Source: Sphingomonadaceae bacterium
GTDB lineage: Bacteria > Pseudomonadota > Alphaproteobacteria > Sphingomonadales > Sphingomonadaceae
Length of the DNA: 64,000 bases
Assembly: GCA_947476425.1 (NCBI GenBank)
Contig: CANJQJ010000004.1
Span: 48,308-112,307 of the forward strand
Direction of reading: 5' to 3'
Of the stretch, positions 17,521-28,827 are shown in pieces; within the stretch, counting starts at the first letter, position 1, and every line of letters begins with the position of its first letter. A program made the translations under genes and the position numbers. The notes under the pieces are model-generated. The model ran no database searches, was not told the origin of the DNA, and was given only the letters and a program-made list of their open reading frames with translations.

Positions 17521-18884
17521 TCGCCCGAGTCCTTTGGCGCGGCCTCTTTCGCCAGCCAGTTTTCGAGCCACTTGATCGTATAGTCGCCGGCGATGAAATC
17601 GGGTTGGTCGAGCAGCTTCTGGTGCAACGGAATCGTCGTCTTCACGCCGGTGATGACGAATTCCTCCAGAGCGCGCTTGAGCCGCCGGATACAGCCTTCG
17701 CGGTCGCGGCCATAGACGATCAGCTTGGCGATCATGCTGTCGTAGTAAGGCGGCACCCGGTAGCCGGCATAAAGCCCGCTATCGACTCGAACATGCATCC
17801 CGCCAGGCGCGTGGAAACCGGTTACCAACCCTGGCGATGGCGCAAAGCTTTGCGGGTCCTCGGCATTGATACGACATTCGATGGCGTGGCCGCGAAATTC
17901 GATATCCGCTTGCTTCACGGATAGCGGAAGCCCGGAGGCAATGCGGATCTGCTCGCGAACAAGATCGATCCCGGTAATCGCCTCGGTCACCGGATGCTCG
18001 ACCTGGAGACGGGTATTCATCTCGATGAAATAGAATTGCCCGTCCTCGTAGAGGAATTCGACCGTGCCAGCGCCGCGATAGCTCATGTCGGCCATCGCCT
18101 TGGCGACGATCATCCCCATTTCCTCGCGCTGGGCGTGGCTGATGACCGGGGACGGGGCTTCCTCGAGCACCTTCTGGTGGCGTCGCTGAAGCGAGCAGTC
18201 GCGCTCGCCGACATGGATCGCCTCGCCATTGCCGTCGCCGAATACCTGGAATTCGATGTGGCGCGGGTCGGCGAGATATTTTTCCATATAGACGGTGTCG
18301 TCGCCGAAGGCCGATTTGGCTTCGGATTTCGCCTGCTGGATCAGCGTTTCGAGCTGGCTTTCGTCGGGCACGACCTTCATGCCGCGCCCGCCGCCGCCCG
18401 ATGCCGCCTTGATCAGCACGGGATAGCCGGTTTCCGCCGCGATCTTCCTGGCTTCCTCGAAGCTTTCGATCGGGCCGTCGGAGCCCGGCACCAGCGGCAG
18501 GCCGAGTGCTGCCGCCGTACGCTTGGCCTCGACTTTATCGCCCATCGTCCGGATATGCTCGGGCTTGGGGCCGATCCAGATGATGTTGTGGAGCTCGACG
18601 ATCTCGGCGAAGCGGGCATTTTCCGAAAGGAAGCCGTAGCCGGGATGGATCGCATCCGCGCCGGAAATCTCTGCGGCGGAGATGATCGCTGGGATGTTGA
18701 GATAGCTGTCGGCCGCTGCTGGCGGACCGATGCATACCGCCTGGTCGGCGAGCCGCACGTGCATCGCGTCGGAATCGGCCGTCGAGTGGACCGCTACCGT
18801 CTTGATGCCCATTTCGTGGCAGGCGCGATGAATGCGCAACGCGATCTCGCCGCGATTGGCAATCAGGACTTTCTGGATTGGCAT
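17517..18884 (-). CDS. accC: acetyl-CoA carboxylase, biotin carboxylase subunit
   Basis: AccC uses ATP to carboxylate biotin on AccB, the first half-reaction of fatty acid initiation. The 455-residue ATP-grasp protein starts [20 protein letters not shown], has the glycine-rich [14 protein letters not shown] near residues 159-172, and the catalytic [14 protein letters not shown] near 288-301. Length and motifs match the stand-alone subunit, with no biotinyl or propionyl-type extension. It lies 13 bp after accB, and the carboxyltransferase accD lies 7 kb away in a different operon. Confidence 0.98.
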   Translation of the reverse strand: MPIQKVLIANRGEIALRIHRACHEMGIKTVAVHSTADSDAMHVRLADQAVCIGPPAAADSYLNIPAIISAAEISGADAIHPGYGFLSENARFAEIVELHNIIWIGPKPEHIRTMGDKVEAKRTAAALGLPLVPGSDGPIESFEEARKIAAETGYPVLIKAASGGGGRGMKVVPDESQLETLIQQAKSEAKSAFGDDTVYMEKYLADPRHIEFQVFGDGNGEAIHVGERDCSLQRRHQKVLEEAPSPVISHAQREEMGMIVAKAMADMSYRGAGTVEFLYEDGQFYFIEMNTRLQVEHPVTEAITGIDLVREQIRIASGLPLSVKQADIEFRGHAIECRINAEDPQSFAPSPGLVTGFHAPGGMHVRVDSGLYAGYRVPPYYDSMIAKLIVYGRDREGCIRRLKRALEEFVITGVKTTIPLHQKLLDQPDFIAGDYTIKWLENWLAKEAAPKDSGE

Positions 18885-18897
18885 TGGCCGCCCTCGC

Positions 18898-19371
18898 TTA
18901 TTCGACGACGACGAGTGGCTGGTCGAATTCGACGGGCTGGCCGTTGTCGACCAGGATCGCTGTTACGGTGCCCGCCTTGGGCGCACTGATCGCGTTCATC
19001 ACCTTCATCGCCTCGATGATCAACAGCGTATCGCCAGCTGAAACCGTAGCGCCGATCCTGATGAAATCGTCCGCCTCGGGCGAAGCGGCGAGATAGACGG
19101 TTCCAACCATGGGCGATTTCACCGTTCCGGGATTGTCGCCAACCGGTGCTGCCGGAGCTGCCGCCACTGGCGCGGGTGCCGGCGCTGCAGCAGGTGCAGC
19201 GGCCACGGCATAGGTTGGGGCAGCGGTGTGCGATATCGTGCGCGCTACCCGGATACGGCGATCGCCGTCCTGGACTTCGATTTCGGTGAGCTGCGTTTCG
19301 TCGAGCAGTTCAGCGAGCTGACGGACGAGATCGGCTTCGATCTGCATCGCTCCGCTTGGCTTGTCGCTCAT
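18898..19371 (-). CDS. accB: acetyl-CoA carboxylase biotin carboxyl carrier protein
   Basis: AccB is the 157-residue biotin carrier. The biotinylation site is in the [10 protein letters not shown] motif near residue 123, within a lipoyl/biotinyl domain that also shows the thumb region characteristic of AccB. It is joined to an N-terminal helical part by an Ala/Pro linker (about 55-80) typical of swinging-arm carriers. It starts at ATG 19371 and lies 37 bp after aroQ, the order aroQ-accB-accC being common in proteobacteria. Confidence 0.97.
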   Translation of the reverse strand: MSDKPSGAMQIEADLVRQLAELLDETQLTEIEVQDGDRRIRVARTISHTAAPTYAVAAAPAAAPAPAPVAAAPAAPVGDNPGTVKSPMVGTVYLAASPEADDFIRIGATVSAGDTLLIIEAMKVMNAISAPKAGTVTAILVDNGQPVEFDQPLVVVE

Positions 19372-19408
19372 CTATGACCCTTCTTGTAGTTAATCGGCTC
19401 GGCTAGTG

Positions 19409-19849
19409 TCAGAGACCAAGCGCCGCGTCCAGCGCAAGCAGGTAAGAGCTTGCGCCGAAACCGGCAATCGTCCCGCGAGCGCCCATGCCGACATAGGATT
19501 TGTGTCGAAAATCTTCGCGTGCATGTGGATTGGAGAGGTGAACCTCGATCACCGGTACCTTGATCGCCTTCACCGCATCGAGCAGCGCGACCGACGTGTG
19601 GGTGAAGCCGCCCGGGTTGAGCAAAACCGCCTTGGCGCCTTTGGCATTGGCTTCGTGAAGCCAGTCGATCAGGTGCCCCTCATGGTTGGACTGGCGCATG
19701 TCGATGTCGATCCCGAGCGGACGCGCGCGATCTTCAAGCCTGTCGGCAATGTCGTCGAGCGTGTCGTGCCCGTAGATTTCCGGCTCGCGGAGGCCGAGCA
19801 GGTTGAGGTTGGGGCCGTTGAGGACATAGATAACGACGTTTTCGGCCAT
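19409..19849 (-). CDS. aroQ: 3-dehydroquinate dehydratase, type II
   Basis: AroQ dehydrates 3-dehydroquinate in the shikimate pathway. The 146-residue product has the type II motifs [48 protein letters not shown] and [15 protein letters not shown], with the catalytic Tyr and His in the first and last. It is the first gene of the leftward aroQ-accB-accC-arsC set. The upstream 197 bp contain an inverted-repeat element instead of a clear promoter. Confidence 0.97.
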   Translation of the reverse strand: MAENVVIYVLNGPNLNLLGLREPEIYGHDTLDDIADRLEDRARPLGIDIDMRQSNHEGHLIDWLHEANAKGAKAVLLNPGGFTHTSVALLDAVKAIKVPVIEVHLSNPHAREDFRHKSYVGMGARGTIAGFGASSYLLALDAALGL

Positions 19850-19940
19850 GCTTCGCTTCCGGTTGCGGCGATCGATGGGGCCTCCCTATATGGCGTCCTG
19901 AACGAAAGCGCAAAGATACTAAAGCTCCTTAACCCATTCC

Positions 19941-20025
19941 ATGTCATCCCAGCGAAAGCTGGGATCTCACTTCTCATTCCACCCTTGGAAGAAAGCAATG
20001 AGATCCCAGCTTTCGCTGGGATGAC
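19941..20025. repeat. long inverted repeat between aroQ and thiSG
   Basis: The arm GTCATCCCAGCGAAAGCTGG (from 19941) reappears inverted near 20000-20022 as CCCAGCTTTCGCTGGGATGA. Each arm is itself palindromic around AGCGAAAGCT. It is a variant of the GTCATCCC repeat family seen at 16998 and 47355. It lies between divergent genes, only about 20 bp before the thiSG start. Confidence 0.82.
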
Positions 20026-20046
20026 GGCAAGATCCGAGGAAACATC

Positions 20047-21045
20047 GTGCCCCAGACCATCTCAGTCACCGTAAACGGCGAACCGCGCCGCTTCCCGGCG
20101 GGCATCACCATCGCACGCCTCGCCGGGCTGCTCGATCTCGATCCAGCCAAGGTCGCCGTCGAGCGCAATCTCGTGGTTGTGCCGCGCTCCACTCTGGGGC
20201 AGGTGATCGTCGAGGACGGTGACGAGATCGAGATCGTCCATTTCGTAGGCGGCGGAGACCATCTGGTGATCACTGACGAAGACAGCTGGAGCGTGGCGGG
20301 GCGGGTCTTTCAGTCGCGGCTGATCGTCGGCACCGGCAAGTACAAGGATTTCGCCCAGAACGCTGCGGCGGTCGAGGCATCGGGCGCCGAGATCGTCACG
20401 GTAGCGGTGCGGCGCGTGAACATCGCCGATCCCAAGGCGCCGATGCTCACCGATTTCATCGATCCGAAGAAATATACATATCTGCCCAACACCGCGGGCT
20501 GCTTCACCGGAGACGAGGCGATCCGCACGCTGCGCCTTGCGCGCGAGGCAGGCGGCTGGGATCTGGTCAAGCTCGAGGTGCTGGGGGAAGCGCGAACGCT
20601 CTATCCAGATATGGTCGAGACGCTCCGCGCGACCGAGGTGCTGGCCAAGGAGGGCTTCCTTCCCATGGTCTACTGCGTCGACGATCCGATCGCAGCGAAG
20701 CGGCTGGAGGATGCCGGTGCGGTCGCGATCATGCCGCTCGGCGCACCGATCGGTTCGGGCCTCGGCATCCAGAACCGGGTTACCATTCGCCTGATCGTCG
20801 AAGGCGCGAAGGTACCGGTCCTGGTCGATGCCGGCGTCGGCACCGCGTCGGACGCGGCGGTTGCGATGGAGCTTGGCTGCGATGGCGTGTTGATGAACAC
20901 CGCGATCGCCGAAGCGAAGGATCCAGTCCTCATGGCGCACGCGATGAAGGCTGCAGTCGAATCCGGCCGGATGGCCTATCGCGCTGGTCGCATGGGAATG
21001 CGCCGTTACGCAGATCCCTCTAGCCCGCTTGCCGGATTGATTTAA
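20047..21045 (+). CDS. thiG: fused sulfur carrier protein ThiS - thiazole synthase ThiG
   Basis: This 332-residue fusion makes the thiazole phosphate of thiamine. Residues 1-70 are ThiS-like, ending in FVGGG where free ThiS would end in Gly-Gly. After a short linker ([10 protein letters not shown]), residues 80-332 are ThiG, with the Schiff-base lysine in DLVKLEVLG (K175) and GAPIGSGLG and [19 protein letters not shown] phosphate loops. The start is GTG 20047, with GAGGA 6 bases ahead. No TPP riboswitch is visible upstream, unlike thiC in this window. How the internal Gly-Gly becomes a thiocarboxylate is discussed in the findings. Confidence 0.94.
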   Translation: MPQTISVTVNGEPRRFPAGITIARLAGLLDLDPAKVAVERNLVVVPRSTLGQVIVEDGDEIEIVHFVGGGDHLVITDEDSWSVAGRVFQSRLIVGTGKYKDFAQNAAAVEASGAEIVTVAVRRVNIADPKAPMLTDFIDPKKYTYLPNTAGCFTGDEAIRTLRLAREAGGWDLVKLEVLGEARTLYPDMVETLRATEVLAKEGFLPMVYCVDDPIAAKRLEDAGAVAIMPLGAPIGSGLGIQNRVTIRLIVEGAKVPVLVDAGVGTASDAAVAMELGCDGVLMNTAIAEAKDPVLMAHAMKAAVESGRMAYRAGRMGMRRYADPSSPLAGLI

Positions 21046-21151
21046 ATAATCCATCCGGGATTGCACGAATGGTAATCGTACGGAAGCTATGCGCACTTGA
21101 CGTCGGGGGCAGCCGATCAATAGCTGCCCGGTCTATTTAGGGGAGAGCAGG

Positions 21152-21859
21152 ATGAAAAAAATCTATCCTGACGCGGCAGCGGCGCTTGAAGGCGTGCTAC
21201 GCGACGGCATGACGATCTGCGCGGGCGGTTTCGGCATTTGCGGAATTCCGGAACGGCTGATCGATGCGATCGAAGCGTCCGGGGTCAAGGATCTTACCTT
21301 CGTGTCGAACAATTGCGGGATTGACGGAGTCGGCCTCGGCAAGCTGCTGCGCTCGCGCCAGATCAGGAAGATGATCTCCTCCTATGTCGGCGAGAACAAG
21401 GAGTTCGAGCGGCAATATCTTGCGGGCGAGCTCGAAGTCGAATTCTGCCCCCAGGGCACGCTCGCTGAGCGTTGCCGCGCTGGTGGCGCCGGCATTCCGG
21501 GCTTCTACACGAAAACCGGCGTGGGGACGCTGGTTGCCGAAGGCAAGGAGGTCAAGGATTTCGACGGCGAAACCTATGTGCTCGAACGCGGCATTCGCGC
21601 CGATCTCTCGATCATCAAGGGCTGGAAAGCCGATACCACCGGCAACTTGATCTTCCGCAAGACCGCGCGCAACTTCAACCAGCCGATGGCGACTGCCAGC
21701 AGCATGACGATCGCCGAGGTCGAGGAAATCGTCCCCGTCGGTTCGCTCGATCCCGACAGCATTCATGTCCCCGGCATCTACATCAAGCGCATGTTCGTCG
21801 GCGCACCCTATGAAAAGATGATTGAATTCCGCACCACGCGTGCTCGGGAGAACGCATAA
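21152..21859 (+). CDS. 3-oxoacid CoA-transferase subunit A
   Basis: This 235-residue alpha subunit of a family I CoA-transferase (succinyl-CoA:3-ketoacid type) carries the glycine-rich CoA loop [19 protein letters not shown] near residues 19-37 and the conserved [15 protein letters not shown]. It is followed 2 bp later by subunit B, and the two act as a complex. GGGGAG precedes the ATG at 21152. Likely use is acetoacetate or beta-ketoacid activation; the exact acid is not readable from sequence. Confidence 0.92.
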   Translation: MKKIYPDAAAALEGVLRDGMTICAGGFGICGIPERLIDAIEASGVKDLTFVSNNCGIDGVGLGKLLRSRQIRKMISSYVGENKEFERQYLAGELEVEFCPQGTLAERCRAGGAGIPGFYTKTGVGTLVAEGKEVKDFDGETYVLERGIRADLSIIKGWKADTTGNLIFRKTARNFNQPMATASSMTIAEVEEIVPVGSLDPDSIHVPGIYIKRMFVGAPYEKMIEFRTTRARENA

Positions 21860-21861
21860 CC

Positions 21862-22497
21862 ATGGCCTGGACGCGTGATGAAATGGCTGCGCGCGCGGCG
21901 CGCGAGCTGCAGGACGGCTTCTACGTCAATCTCGGCATCGGCATTCCGACTCTGGTCGCCAACAACATCCCCGATGGGATGACGGTGACGCTCCAGTCCG
22001 AAAACGGCATGCTCGGCATCGGCCCCTTCCCCTATGAGGACGAAGTCGATCCCGATCTGATCAACGCCGGCAAGCAGACGATCAGCGCGCTGCCTTCGTC
22101 GAGCTTCTTCTCGTCGTCGGACAGCTTCGCGATGATCCGCGGCGGCCACATCGATCTCACCGTGCTCGGCGCGATGGAAGTCGCCGAGAATGGCGACATC
22201 GCTAACTGGATGATCCCGGGCAAGATGATCAAGGGCATGGGCGGCGCGATGGATCTCGTCGCTGGCGTCAAGAAGATCATCGTCGTGATGGAGCACAACG
22301 CCAAGAATGGCGATCCCAAGTTCATCCCGGCCTGCACCCTGCCGCTCACCGGAAAGAACGTCGTCGACATGATTATAACCGACCTCGCCGTCTTCAAGCG
22401 CCCCGATCATGCGAGCCCCTTCGAACTCATCGAAAAGGCCCCCGGCGTGACGGCGGAAGAGATCAAGTCGAAAACCACGGCCAACTACAAGGCCTGA
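21862..22497 (+). CDS. 3-oxoacid CoA-transferase subunit B
   Basis: This 211-residue beta subunit of the same CoA-transferase carries the catalytic glutamate of the family's SENG motif ([11 protein letters not shown] near residues 50-60), which forms the CoA thioester. [16 protein letters not shown] and [14 protein letters not shown] are also typical. It starts 2 bp after the stop of subunit A, so expression is coupled. A strong hairpin follows the stop codon. Confidence 0.93.
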   Translation: MAWTRDEMAARAARELQDGFYVNLGIGIPTLVANNIPDGMTVTLQSENGMLGIGPFPYEDEVDPDLINAGKQTISALPSSSFFSSSDSFAMIRGGHIDLTVLGAMEVAENGDIANWMIPGKMIKGMGGAMDLVAGVKKIIVVMEHNAKNGDPKFIPACTLPLTGKNVVDMIITDLAVFKRPDHASPFELIEKAPGVTAEEIKSKTTANYKA

Positions 22498-22504
22498 CCT
22501 CCTC

Positions 22505-22555
22505 TTCCCCTCCCAGCAAGGGAGGGGAGTGCTTCGCAGCATTGGGGGTGGGCGT
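22505..22555. terminator. GC-rich hairpin after CoA-transferase genes, also a repeat copy
   Basis: CCCCTCCC (22507-22514) pairs with GGGAGGGG (22520-22527) across the loop AGCAA, and is followed by a segment ending TGGGGGTGGG. A related unit occurs at 34965-35010. It may act as a terminator, but lacks a T-run on the plus strand, so it is equally an interspersed repeat. Confidence 0.5.
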
Positions 22556-22583
22556 ATCGGCTTCCCCCGGCTATGCTGCGCGC

Positions 22584-23879
22584 ATGACGGGGGAAACCAG
22601 TATTCGCGACGCCATTCGGCCCTATCTCGAGCCGGCGCCGCTCGCAGCGCTTGCGCTTGGCGTCTCCTCGGGCTTCCCTTTCGCGATGATCGGCGCGACG
22701 CTGACTACCCGCCTCGCGCAGGACGGCATCGACAAGAAGAGCGTCACCGCTTTCGCGCTCGTCATTCTCGCGTACAACCTCAAATTCCTCTGGGCGTGGA
22801 TCGTCGAGGGCGTGCATCTGCCCATCATCGGCAAGCTCGGTCAGCGCGTCTCGTGGATGCTGCTTGCCGGCGTGCTGGTTATGATTGCGGTCGCCAATCT
22901 CGGTTTTGCGGATCCGAAAGCCGACGTCATGGCGGTCGCCTTCGCTGCGATCCTGGTGGGCGCCGCGGGCGCCACATTCGATATCGTCATCGACGCCTAT
23001 CGAATCGAACTGCTCGAACCGCGCCAGCTCGGGGTCGGCTCGGGCATGTCGCAATATGGCTGGCGGATCGGTTCGGCTGCGGCCGGCGGCCTCGCGCTTG
23101 TCGCCGCCTCGCGCTTCGGCTGGAGCATTGCCTATATGCTGTGCGCCGCCTTTGCGCTGCCGGCGATGCTCACCGCGCTGCTGATGGGCGAGCCGCATCG
23201 CCACCACGAGCTTCGCGCGCGGAAGCCCGGAATCGCCCTGCTCCAGGCGATCACCGGCCCATTCGTCCAGTTTTTCACCCGGCAGGGCGCGTGGATCGTG
23301 CTCGGCTTCATCATCCTCCACAAGATCGGCGATACCCTCGCCAATCTCACCTTCCGGCTGTTGTTCAACGATCTCGGCTTCAGCAACAACGAGATCGCGC
23401 TCTACGATGTCGGGCTCGGCTTCTGGGCGCTGATGGCGGGGATTTTCGTTGGCGGCATGCTCTATGCCCGCATGGGCATGAAGCGATCGGTGATGCTCAG
23501 CCTGATCCTGATGGCGGTCTCCAACCTCGGTTTCGCGGTGCTTGCAGCACTTGGCCATTCCAATGGCGCGATGGCCGCCGCCGTCGGCTTCGAGAATTTC
23601 GCCAGCGGCATCGGCGGGGTCTGCGTCGTCGCCTATTTCTCGGCGCTGTGCGACCTGCGCTTCACTGCCGCGCAATATGCGCTGATCTCGGCGGCGGCGA
23701 GCATCGTCGGACGGGTCATCACCGGGACGAGCGCGGGGCGGCTGATCGAGGGAATCGGCTATGTCGATTTTTACGTCGTCACCACGCTCGCCGCGCTGCC
23801 CGGGATCGCGCTCTACTGGTACATGATGCGAACGGGGCTGGCCGACACCTCGGTCGGCGACGCCGGCACCGAGGACTGA
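22584..23879 (+). CDS. AmpG-like MFS transporter
   Basis: This 431-residue major facilitator protein has about 12-14 hydrophobic segments. Its first third matches the muropeptide permease AmpG group: GVSSGFPFAMIGATLTTRLA, then AYNLKFLWAWIVEG. AmpG relatives import anhydromuropeptides for cell wall recycling. The ATG at 22584 is chosen because the upstream extension falls in the repeat; the ribosome site is weak. It ends directly against the convergent folC stop with no spacer. Substrate assignment is inference from family similarity. Confidence 0.82.
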   Translation: MTGETSIRDAIRPYLEPAPLAALALGVSSGFPFAMIGATLTTRLAQDGIDKKSVTAFALVILAYNLKFLWAWIVEGVHLPIIGKLGQRVSWMLLAGVLVMIAVANLGFADPKADVMAVAFAAILVGAAGATFDIVIDAYRIELLEPRQLGVGSGMSQYGWRIGSAAAGGLALVAASRFGWSIAYMLCAAFALPAMLTALLMGEPHRHHELRARKPGIALLQAITGPFVQFFTRQGAWIVLGFIILHKIGDTLANLTFRLLFNDLGFSNNEIALYDVGLGFWALMAGIFVGGMLYARMGMKRSVMLSLILMAVSNLGFAVLAALGHSNGAMAAAVGFENFASGIGGVCVVAYFSALCDLRFTAAQYALISAAASIVGRVITGTSAGRLIEGIGYVDFYVVTTLAALPGIALYWYMMRTGLADTSVGDAGTED

Positions 23880-25208
23880 TCATTCCGGCGGGGTGCCGTT
23901 CGCGGCCAGCGCTTCCCCCGCGAGGTAGAGTGAGCCGGCGATCAGCACGACGGGCGGCTGGGCGCGATCGGCATGGCGGGCAATCTCGTCGAGCGCTGCC
24001 AGCGGATCATCGGCTGCGCTCGCTGACATGCCACACGCACGCGCGATCGCGGCAAGCTCTGCGGGCGCGTAATGGTCATGTCCGGGCACCGGCACCGCAT
24101 GGACGATGGTCGTGCGCCCGACGAAGGATTTCAGGAAGCCTGCCGCATCCTTGTTGGCAAGCATGCCAAGGATGATGTGAAACGGCCGGGCTGCAGCGAT
24201 GTGGCCACGGAAGAAATCCGATATTGCTCGTGCGGCCGAAGGATTGTGGCCGCCGTCGATCCACAATTCGCTTCCGGCCGGGAATCGATCGACGAGCGGC
24301 CCGGCATGGAGCGCTTGCAGCCTGGCGGGCCATTCCGCCCAGCGCATCGCAGCGCGGATCGCGGTCTCGGATATCGCAAGCGTTCGCTGGTGGCGGAGCA
24401 TCGCAACTGCAAGCGCTGCGTTGGTCGCCTGGTGGAGCCCGGCCATTCGTGGCATCGGAAGCTCGATGCGGCCATCCAGATCACGATAATGAAGATGGTC
24501 GCGATAGACGGCGGCATCCCAGCTGCCTGCCTTGGGAAGCCACCGCGCACCGGCCTGATTGGCGACCGAACCAACCCGTGCCGCGATCGGCGCTGGGTAG
24601 TGAAGCGTCACCAGCGGCACGCCCGCCTTGGCGATCCCTGCCTTTTCGCCTGCGATGTCGACGATTTCGTTGCCAAGGAACGCTTGATGGTCGAGCCCGA
24701 GCTGCGCGACCCCGGTGATCACCGGATGCTCGATCACGTTGGTCGCATCGAGCCGCCCGCCAAGCCCGACCTCGATCACGCAGGCATCGGCGGGGGTCCG
24801 GGCAAAGGCCAGGAATGCCGCCGCCGTTGTCGCTTCGAAGAAGCTCGGATTGATATCGTCGGCGATCGACAGCACCTCTTCAAGCAGCTGCGCCAGAAAA
24901 GCATCCTCGATCAGCCGGTCGGCGACCCGAATACGCTCGTTGAAGCGCACCAGATGCGGGCTGGTGTAGACATGGACGCGCCGCCCCGATGCTTCCAGCG
25001 CTGCGCGCAGGAAGGCGCAGGTCGATCCCTTTCCGTTGGTCCCGGCGACATGGAAAACAGGTGGCAGGTCATGCTGCGGATTGCCGAGACGGTCGAGCAG
25101 TCGCGCGATGCGGTCGAGCCCGAGCACGTCTCGTCCGGGCGATAGCATCGTTAGCCGGTCGAGCTGCCGCTGGACCGCCGGGTTGGACGATTTCGCGTGA
25201 TCCGCCAT
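23880..25208 (-). CDS. folC: bifunctional folylpolyglutamate synthase / dihydrofolate synthase
   Basis: FolC adds glutamate to dihydropteroate and extends folate glutamate tails. The 442-residue Mur-ligase-fold protein has the P-loop VFHVAGTNGKGSTCAFL near residues 51-67, then TSPHLVRFNERI and the DATNVIEHPVITGVAQLGLDHQ-like omega region. The C-terminal domain includes WIDGGHNPSAARA. It is the last gene of the leftward trp-accD-folC run, 33 bp after accD. The accD-folC order is widespread in alphaproteobacteria. Confidence 0.96.
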   Translation of the reverse strand: MADHAKSSNPAVQRQLDRLTMLSPGRDVLGLDRIARLLDRLGNPQHDLPPVFHVAGTNGKGSTCAFLRAALEASGRRVHVYTSPHLVRFNERIRVADRLIEDAFLAQLLEEVLSIADDINPSFFEATTAAAFLAFARTPADACVIEVGLGGRLDATNVIEHPVITGVAQLGLDHQAFLGNEIVDIAGEKAGIAKAGVPLVTLHYPAPIAARVGSVANQAGARWLPKAGSWDAAVYRDHLHYRDLDGRIELPMPRMAGLHQATNAALAVAMLRHQRTLAISETAIRAAMRWAEWPARLQALHAGPLVDRFPAGSELWIDGGHNPSAARAISDFFRGHIAAARPFHIILGMLANKDAAGFLKSFVGRTTIVHAVPVPGHDHYAPAELAAIARACGMSASAADDPLAALDEIARHADRAQPPVVLIAGSLYLAGEALAANGTPPE

Positions 25209-25241
25209 CTAGCCCCTACCTGGCAAGGCGGGGGAGGCTGT

Positions 25242-26096
25242 TCACGCCGCCGCTTCCTGGGGGCACAGATACGATATAAACCGCGCAATCTCGGCGCGCA
25301 GGTGATGGCGATGCACCACCATGTCGAGCATGCCGTGATCGAGCAGATATTCCGCGCGCTGGAAGCCCTCGGGCAGTTTCTCGCGGATCGTCGATTCGAT
25401 CACGCGCTGGCCGGCGAAACCGATCAACGCACCCGGCTCGGCGATCTGGATATCCCCAAGCATCGCATAGCTCGCCGTCACGCCGCCGGTCGTCGGATCG
25501 GTCATCACCACGATATAGGGAAGGCCCGCCTCGCGCAGCCGCGATATCGCCACGGTGGTCTTGGGCATCTGCATCAGCGACAATATGCCTTCCTGCATGC
25601 GAGCGCCGCCGGCTGCCGTGAAGATCACATAAGGGCATTTGTCGGCGATCGCCGCCTCGACCCCGACGACGAAGGCTGCGCCCACTGCAAGCCCCATCGA
25701 GCCGCCCATGAAGGCGAAGTCCTGGACCCCGACGACTGCCTTGTAGCCCTCGATCGTGCCCTTCGCGTTGATCAGCGCATCGCTCTCGCCGGTCGCGGTC
25801 CGCGCTGCCTTGATTCGATCGGCATAGCGCTTGGAATCGCGGAACTTGAGCGGATCCTCGCGTACCGACGGCGCCGGCAGGCGAACATGCATCCCGTCGT
25901 CGAAGAGCGCGTCGAAGCGCGCATCCGGGCCGATCCGCCCATGATGTTCGCACTTGGGGCAGACCGACTGGTTTTCCTCATATTCCTTGACGAAGATCAT
26001 CTGTCCGCAGGACGGGCATTTGTGCCACAGGTTCTCGGCGGTTTCGCGCTTCGTGAAGCTCGCGATCGTGGTTCGGACGCGGCTGAGCCAGCTCAT
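25242..26096 (-). CDS. accD: acetyl-CoA carboxylase carboxyltransferase subunit beta
   Basis: AccD forms the carboxyltransferase with AccA, moving the carboxyl group from biotin to acetyl-CoA. The 284-residue product has the N-terminal four-Cys zinc ribbon (CPSCGQMIF ... CPKCEHHGR, about 27-52). The crotonase-like core follows with [19 protein letters not shown] near 160-178 and [15 protein letters not shown]. The ATG overlaps the trpA stop by 4 bp, so it is coupled to tryptophan genes. accA is not in this window. Confidence 0.97.
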   Translation of the reverse strand: MSWLSRVRTTIASFTKRETAENLWHKCPSCGQMIFVKEYEENQSVCPKCEHHGRIGPDARFDALFDDGMHVRLPAPSVREDPLKFRDSKRYADRIKAARTATGESDALINAKGTIEGYKAVVGVQDFAFMGGSMGLAVGAAFVVGVEAAIADKCPYVIFTAAGGARMQEGILSLMQMPKTTVAISRLREAGLPYIVVMTDPTTGGVTASYAMLGDIQIAEPGALIGFAGQRVIESTIREKLPEGFQRAEYLLDHGMLDMVVHRHHLRAEIARFISYLCPQEAAA

Positions 26097-26919
26097 GCGG
26101 CATTCTCCTTCTGCCCGCGCTCGCGTTGCGCGGTACGGACCGCTGCGGCGAGGCTTGCGACATAATCGCGCACCGGCCCTGCGGCTTTGTCGCCATGCTC
26201 TCCGACCAGCTCGACGATCGCCGAACCGACGACCACGCCATCGGCAACACGGCCGATCGCAGCAGCCTGTTCCGGCGTGCGCACCCCGAAGCCGACCGCA
26301 ATCGGCAGTTCGGTCGCCGCCTTGAGCTTGGCGACCGCGGTCTCGATGCTGCCCTGCACGGCTTGCTGCAGCCCGGTGATGCCCGCAACCGAGACATAAT
26401 ATATGAAGCCCGAAGCACCTTCGAGCACCGACGGAAGGCGCGCCGCATCGGTCGTCGGCGTTGCCAGGCGGATGAAATCGACCCCCTTGGCACGCAGCGC
26501 CGGGCCGAGATCCTGGTCTTCCTCGGGCGGCAGGTCGACGCAGATCACCCCGTCCACCCCGGCCGCGCCGGCATGCTCGGCAAACCAGTCACCGCCGCGG
26601 CGGACCATCGGGTTGGCGTAGCCCATCAGCACCAGCGGCACGTCCGGGTGGCGGCTGCGAAATGCGGTCGCGATCGTGAGCAGGTCCATCGTCGTCGTCC
26701 CGGCAGCCAGCGAGCGCAGGTTGGCGCGCTGGATCGCCGGGCCATCCGCCATCGGATCGGTGAACGGCATGCCGAGCTCGATCACGTCGGCGCCCCCAGC
26801 GACGAGCGCATCGAGAATAGCGCCCGTCGCGCCGGGCGTCGGATCGCCCCCGGTGACGAAGGTAACCAGCGCCGCACGGCCTTCGGCTGCGCAGGCGGCA
26901 AAGCGAGCGGATAGGCGGC

Positions 26920-26923
<4 letters not shown>
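26093..26923 (-). CDS. trpA: tryptophan synthase alpha chain
   Basis: TrpA cleaves indole-3-glycerol phosphate to indole, which is channelled to TrpB. The 276-residue TIM barrel shows the catalytic Glu in [20 protein letters not shown] and the Asp in [11 protein letters not shown]. The phosphate loop is [13 protein letters not shown] set the start at GTG 26923, which overlaps the trpB stop as GTGA; the frame is open 55 codons further, but inside trpB. Its own stop overlaps the accD start. Confidence 0.96.
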
Positions 26924-28160
<1,237 letters not shown>

Positions 28161-28164
<4 letters not shown>

Positions 28165-28802
28165 AATGCGGCTACCGCTTGAAGGAAGCGTGTGATCTTG
28201 TCCACAGACTTCGTGCCCGGCGCGCTCTCCACGCCGCTGGAAATATCGACGATCTGTGCTCCGGTGATCCGTGCCGCCTCGCCGACATTCGATGCGTCGA
28301 GCCCGCCCGAAAGCACCCAGGGCAGCGGATGGACGTGCCCGTCGAGCAGCTTCCAGTCGAAACGCAGGCCATTCCCGCCGGGCAGCTCGGCGCCCTTGGG
28401 CGGCTTGGCGTCATAAAGCAGCCGTGTCGCCGCGCCGTGAAAGGCGCGCCCGGCGTCGAGGTCGGCTCGCGTGCGCACCGGAATCGCCTTCCAGATATCC
28501 ACGCCATGCGCTGCCCGCAGTCGCGCCGCGAGCGCTGGCGTCTCGTTCCCATGCAGCTGGATCACGTCAAGCGGCAGCAGCGCCATCGCGTGCGCCACGA
28601 ACGCCGGATCGGGATCGACGAACAGCCCGACTCGACCGACATGGCCCGGAACCTGCCGGACGAGCTCCGCCGCCTGTTCCACGGTCACGTTGCGCGGGCT
28701 CTTGGCGAAGAACACGAAGCCGACATGGCTCGCCCCGCCTGCGATCGCAGCCCCAAGTGCCTTGTCGGTCGATATCCCGCAAATTTTCGCGGTTACGGGC
28801 AT
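28161..28802 (-). CDS. trpF: phosphoribosylanthranilate isomerase
   Basis: TrpF catalyses the Amadori rearrangement of phosphoribosylanthranilate. The 213-residue TIM barrel begins [19 protein letters not shown] with the catalytic Cys at the KICG motif. It continues with [26 protein letters not shown], and the phosphate site [15 protein letters not shown] at the end. ATG 28802 is preferred over a longer frame because the KICG block begins directly after it. It is followed by trpB with a 4-bp overlap and preceded by pyrF with a 25-bp gap. Confidence 0.96.
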
Positions 28803-28827
28803 TACACCCTTCCTTCCGTCATCCCGG

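Noticed and set aside
22485..24175. Long frames across the AmpG-like gene, including a 548-codon plus-strand frame and a 396-codon minus-strand frame
   Set aside because: They are out of frame with recognised proteins, Arg-rich and without homologous motifs; GC-rich third positions produce such shadow frames.
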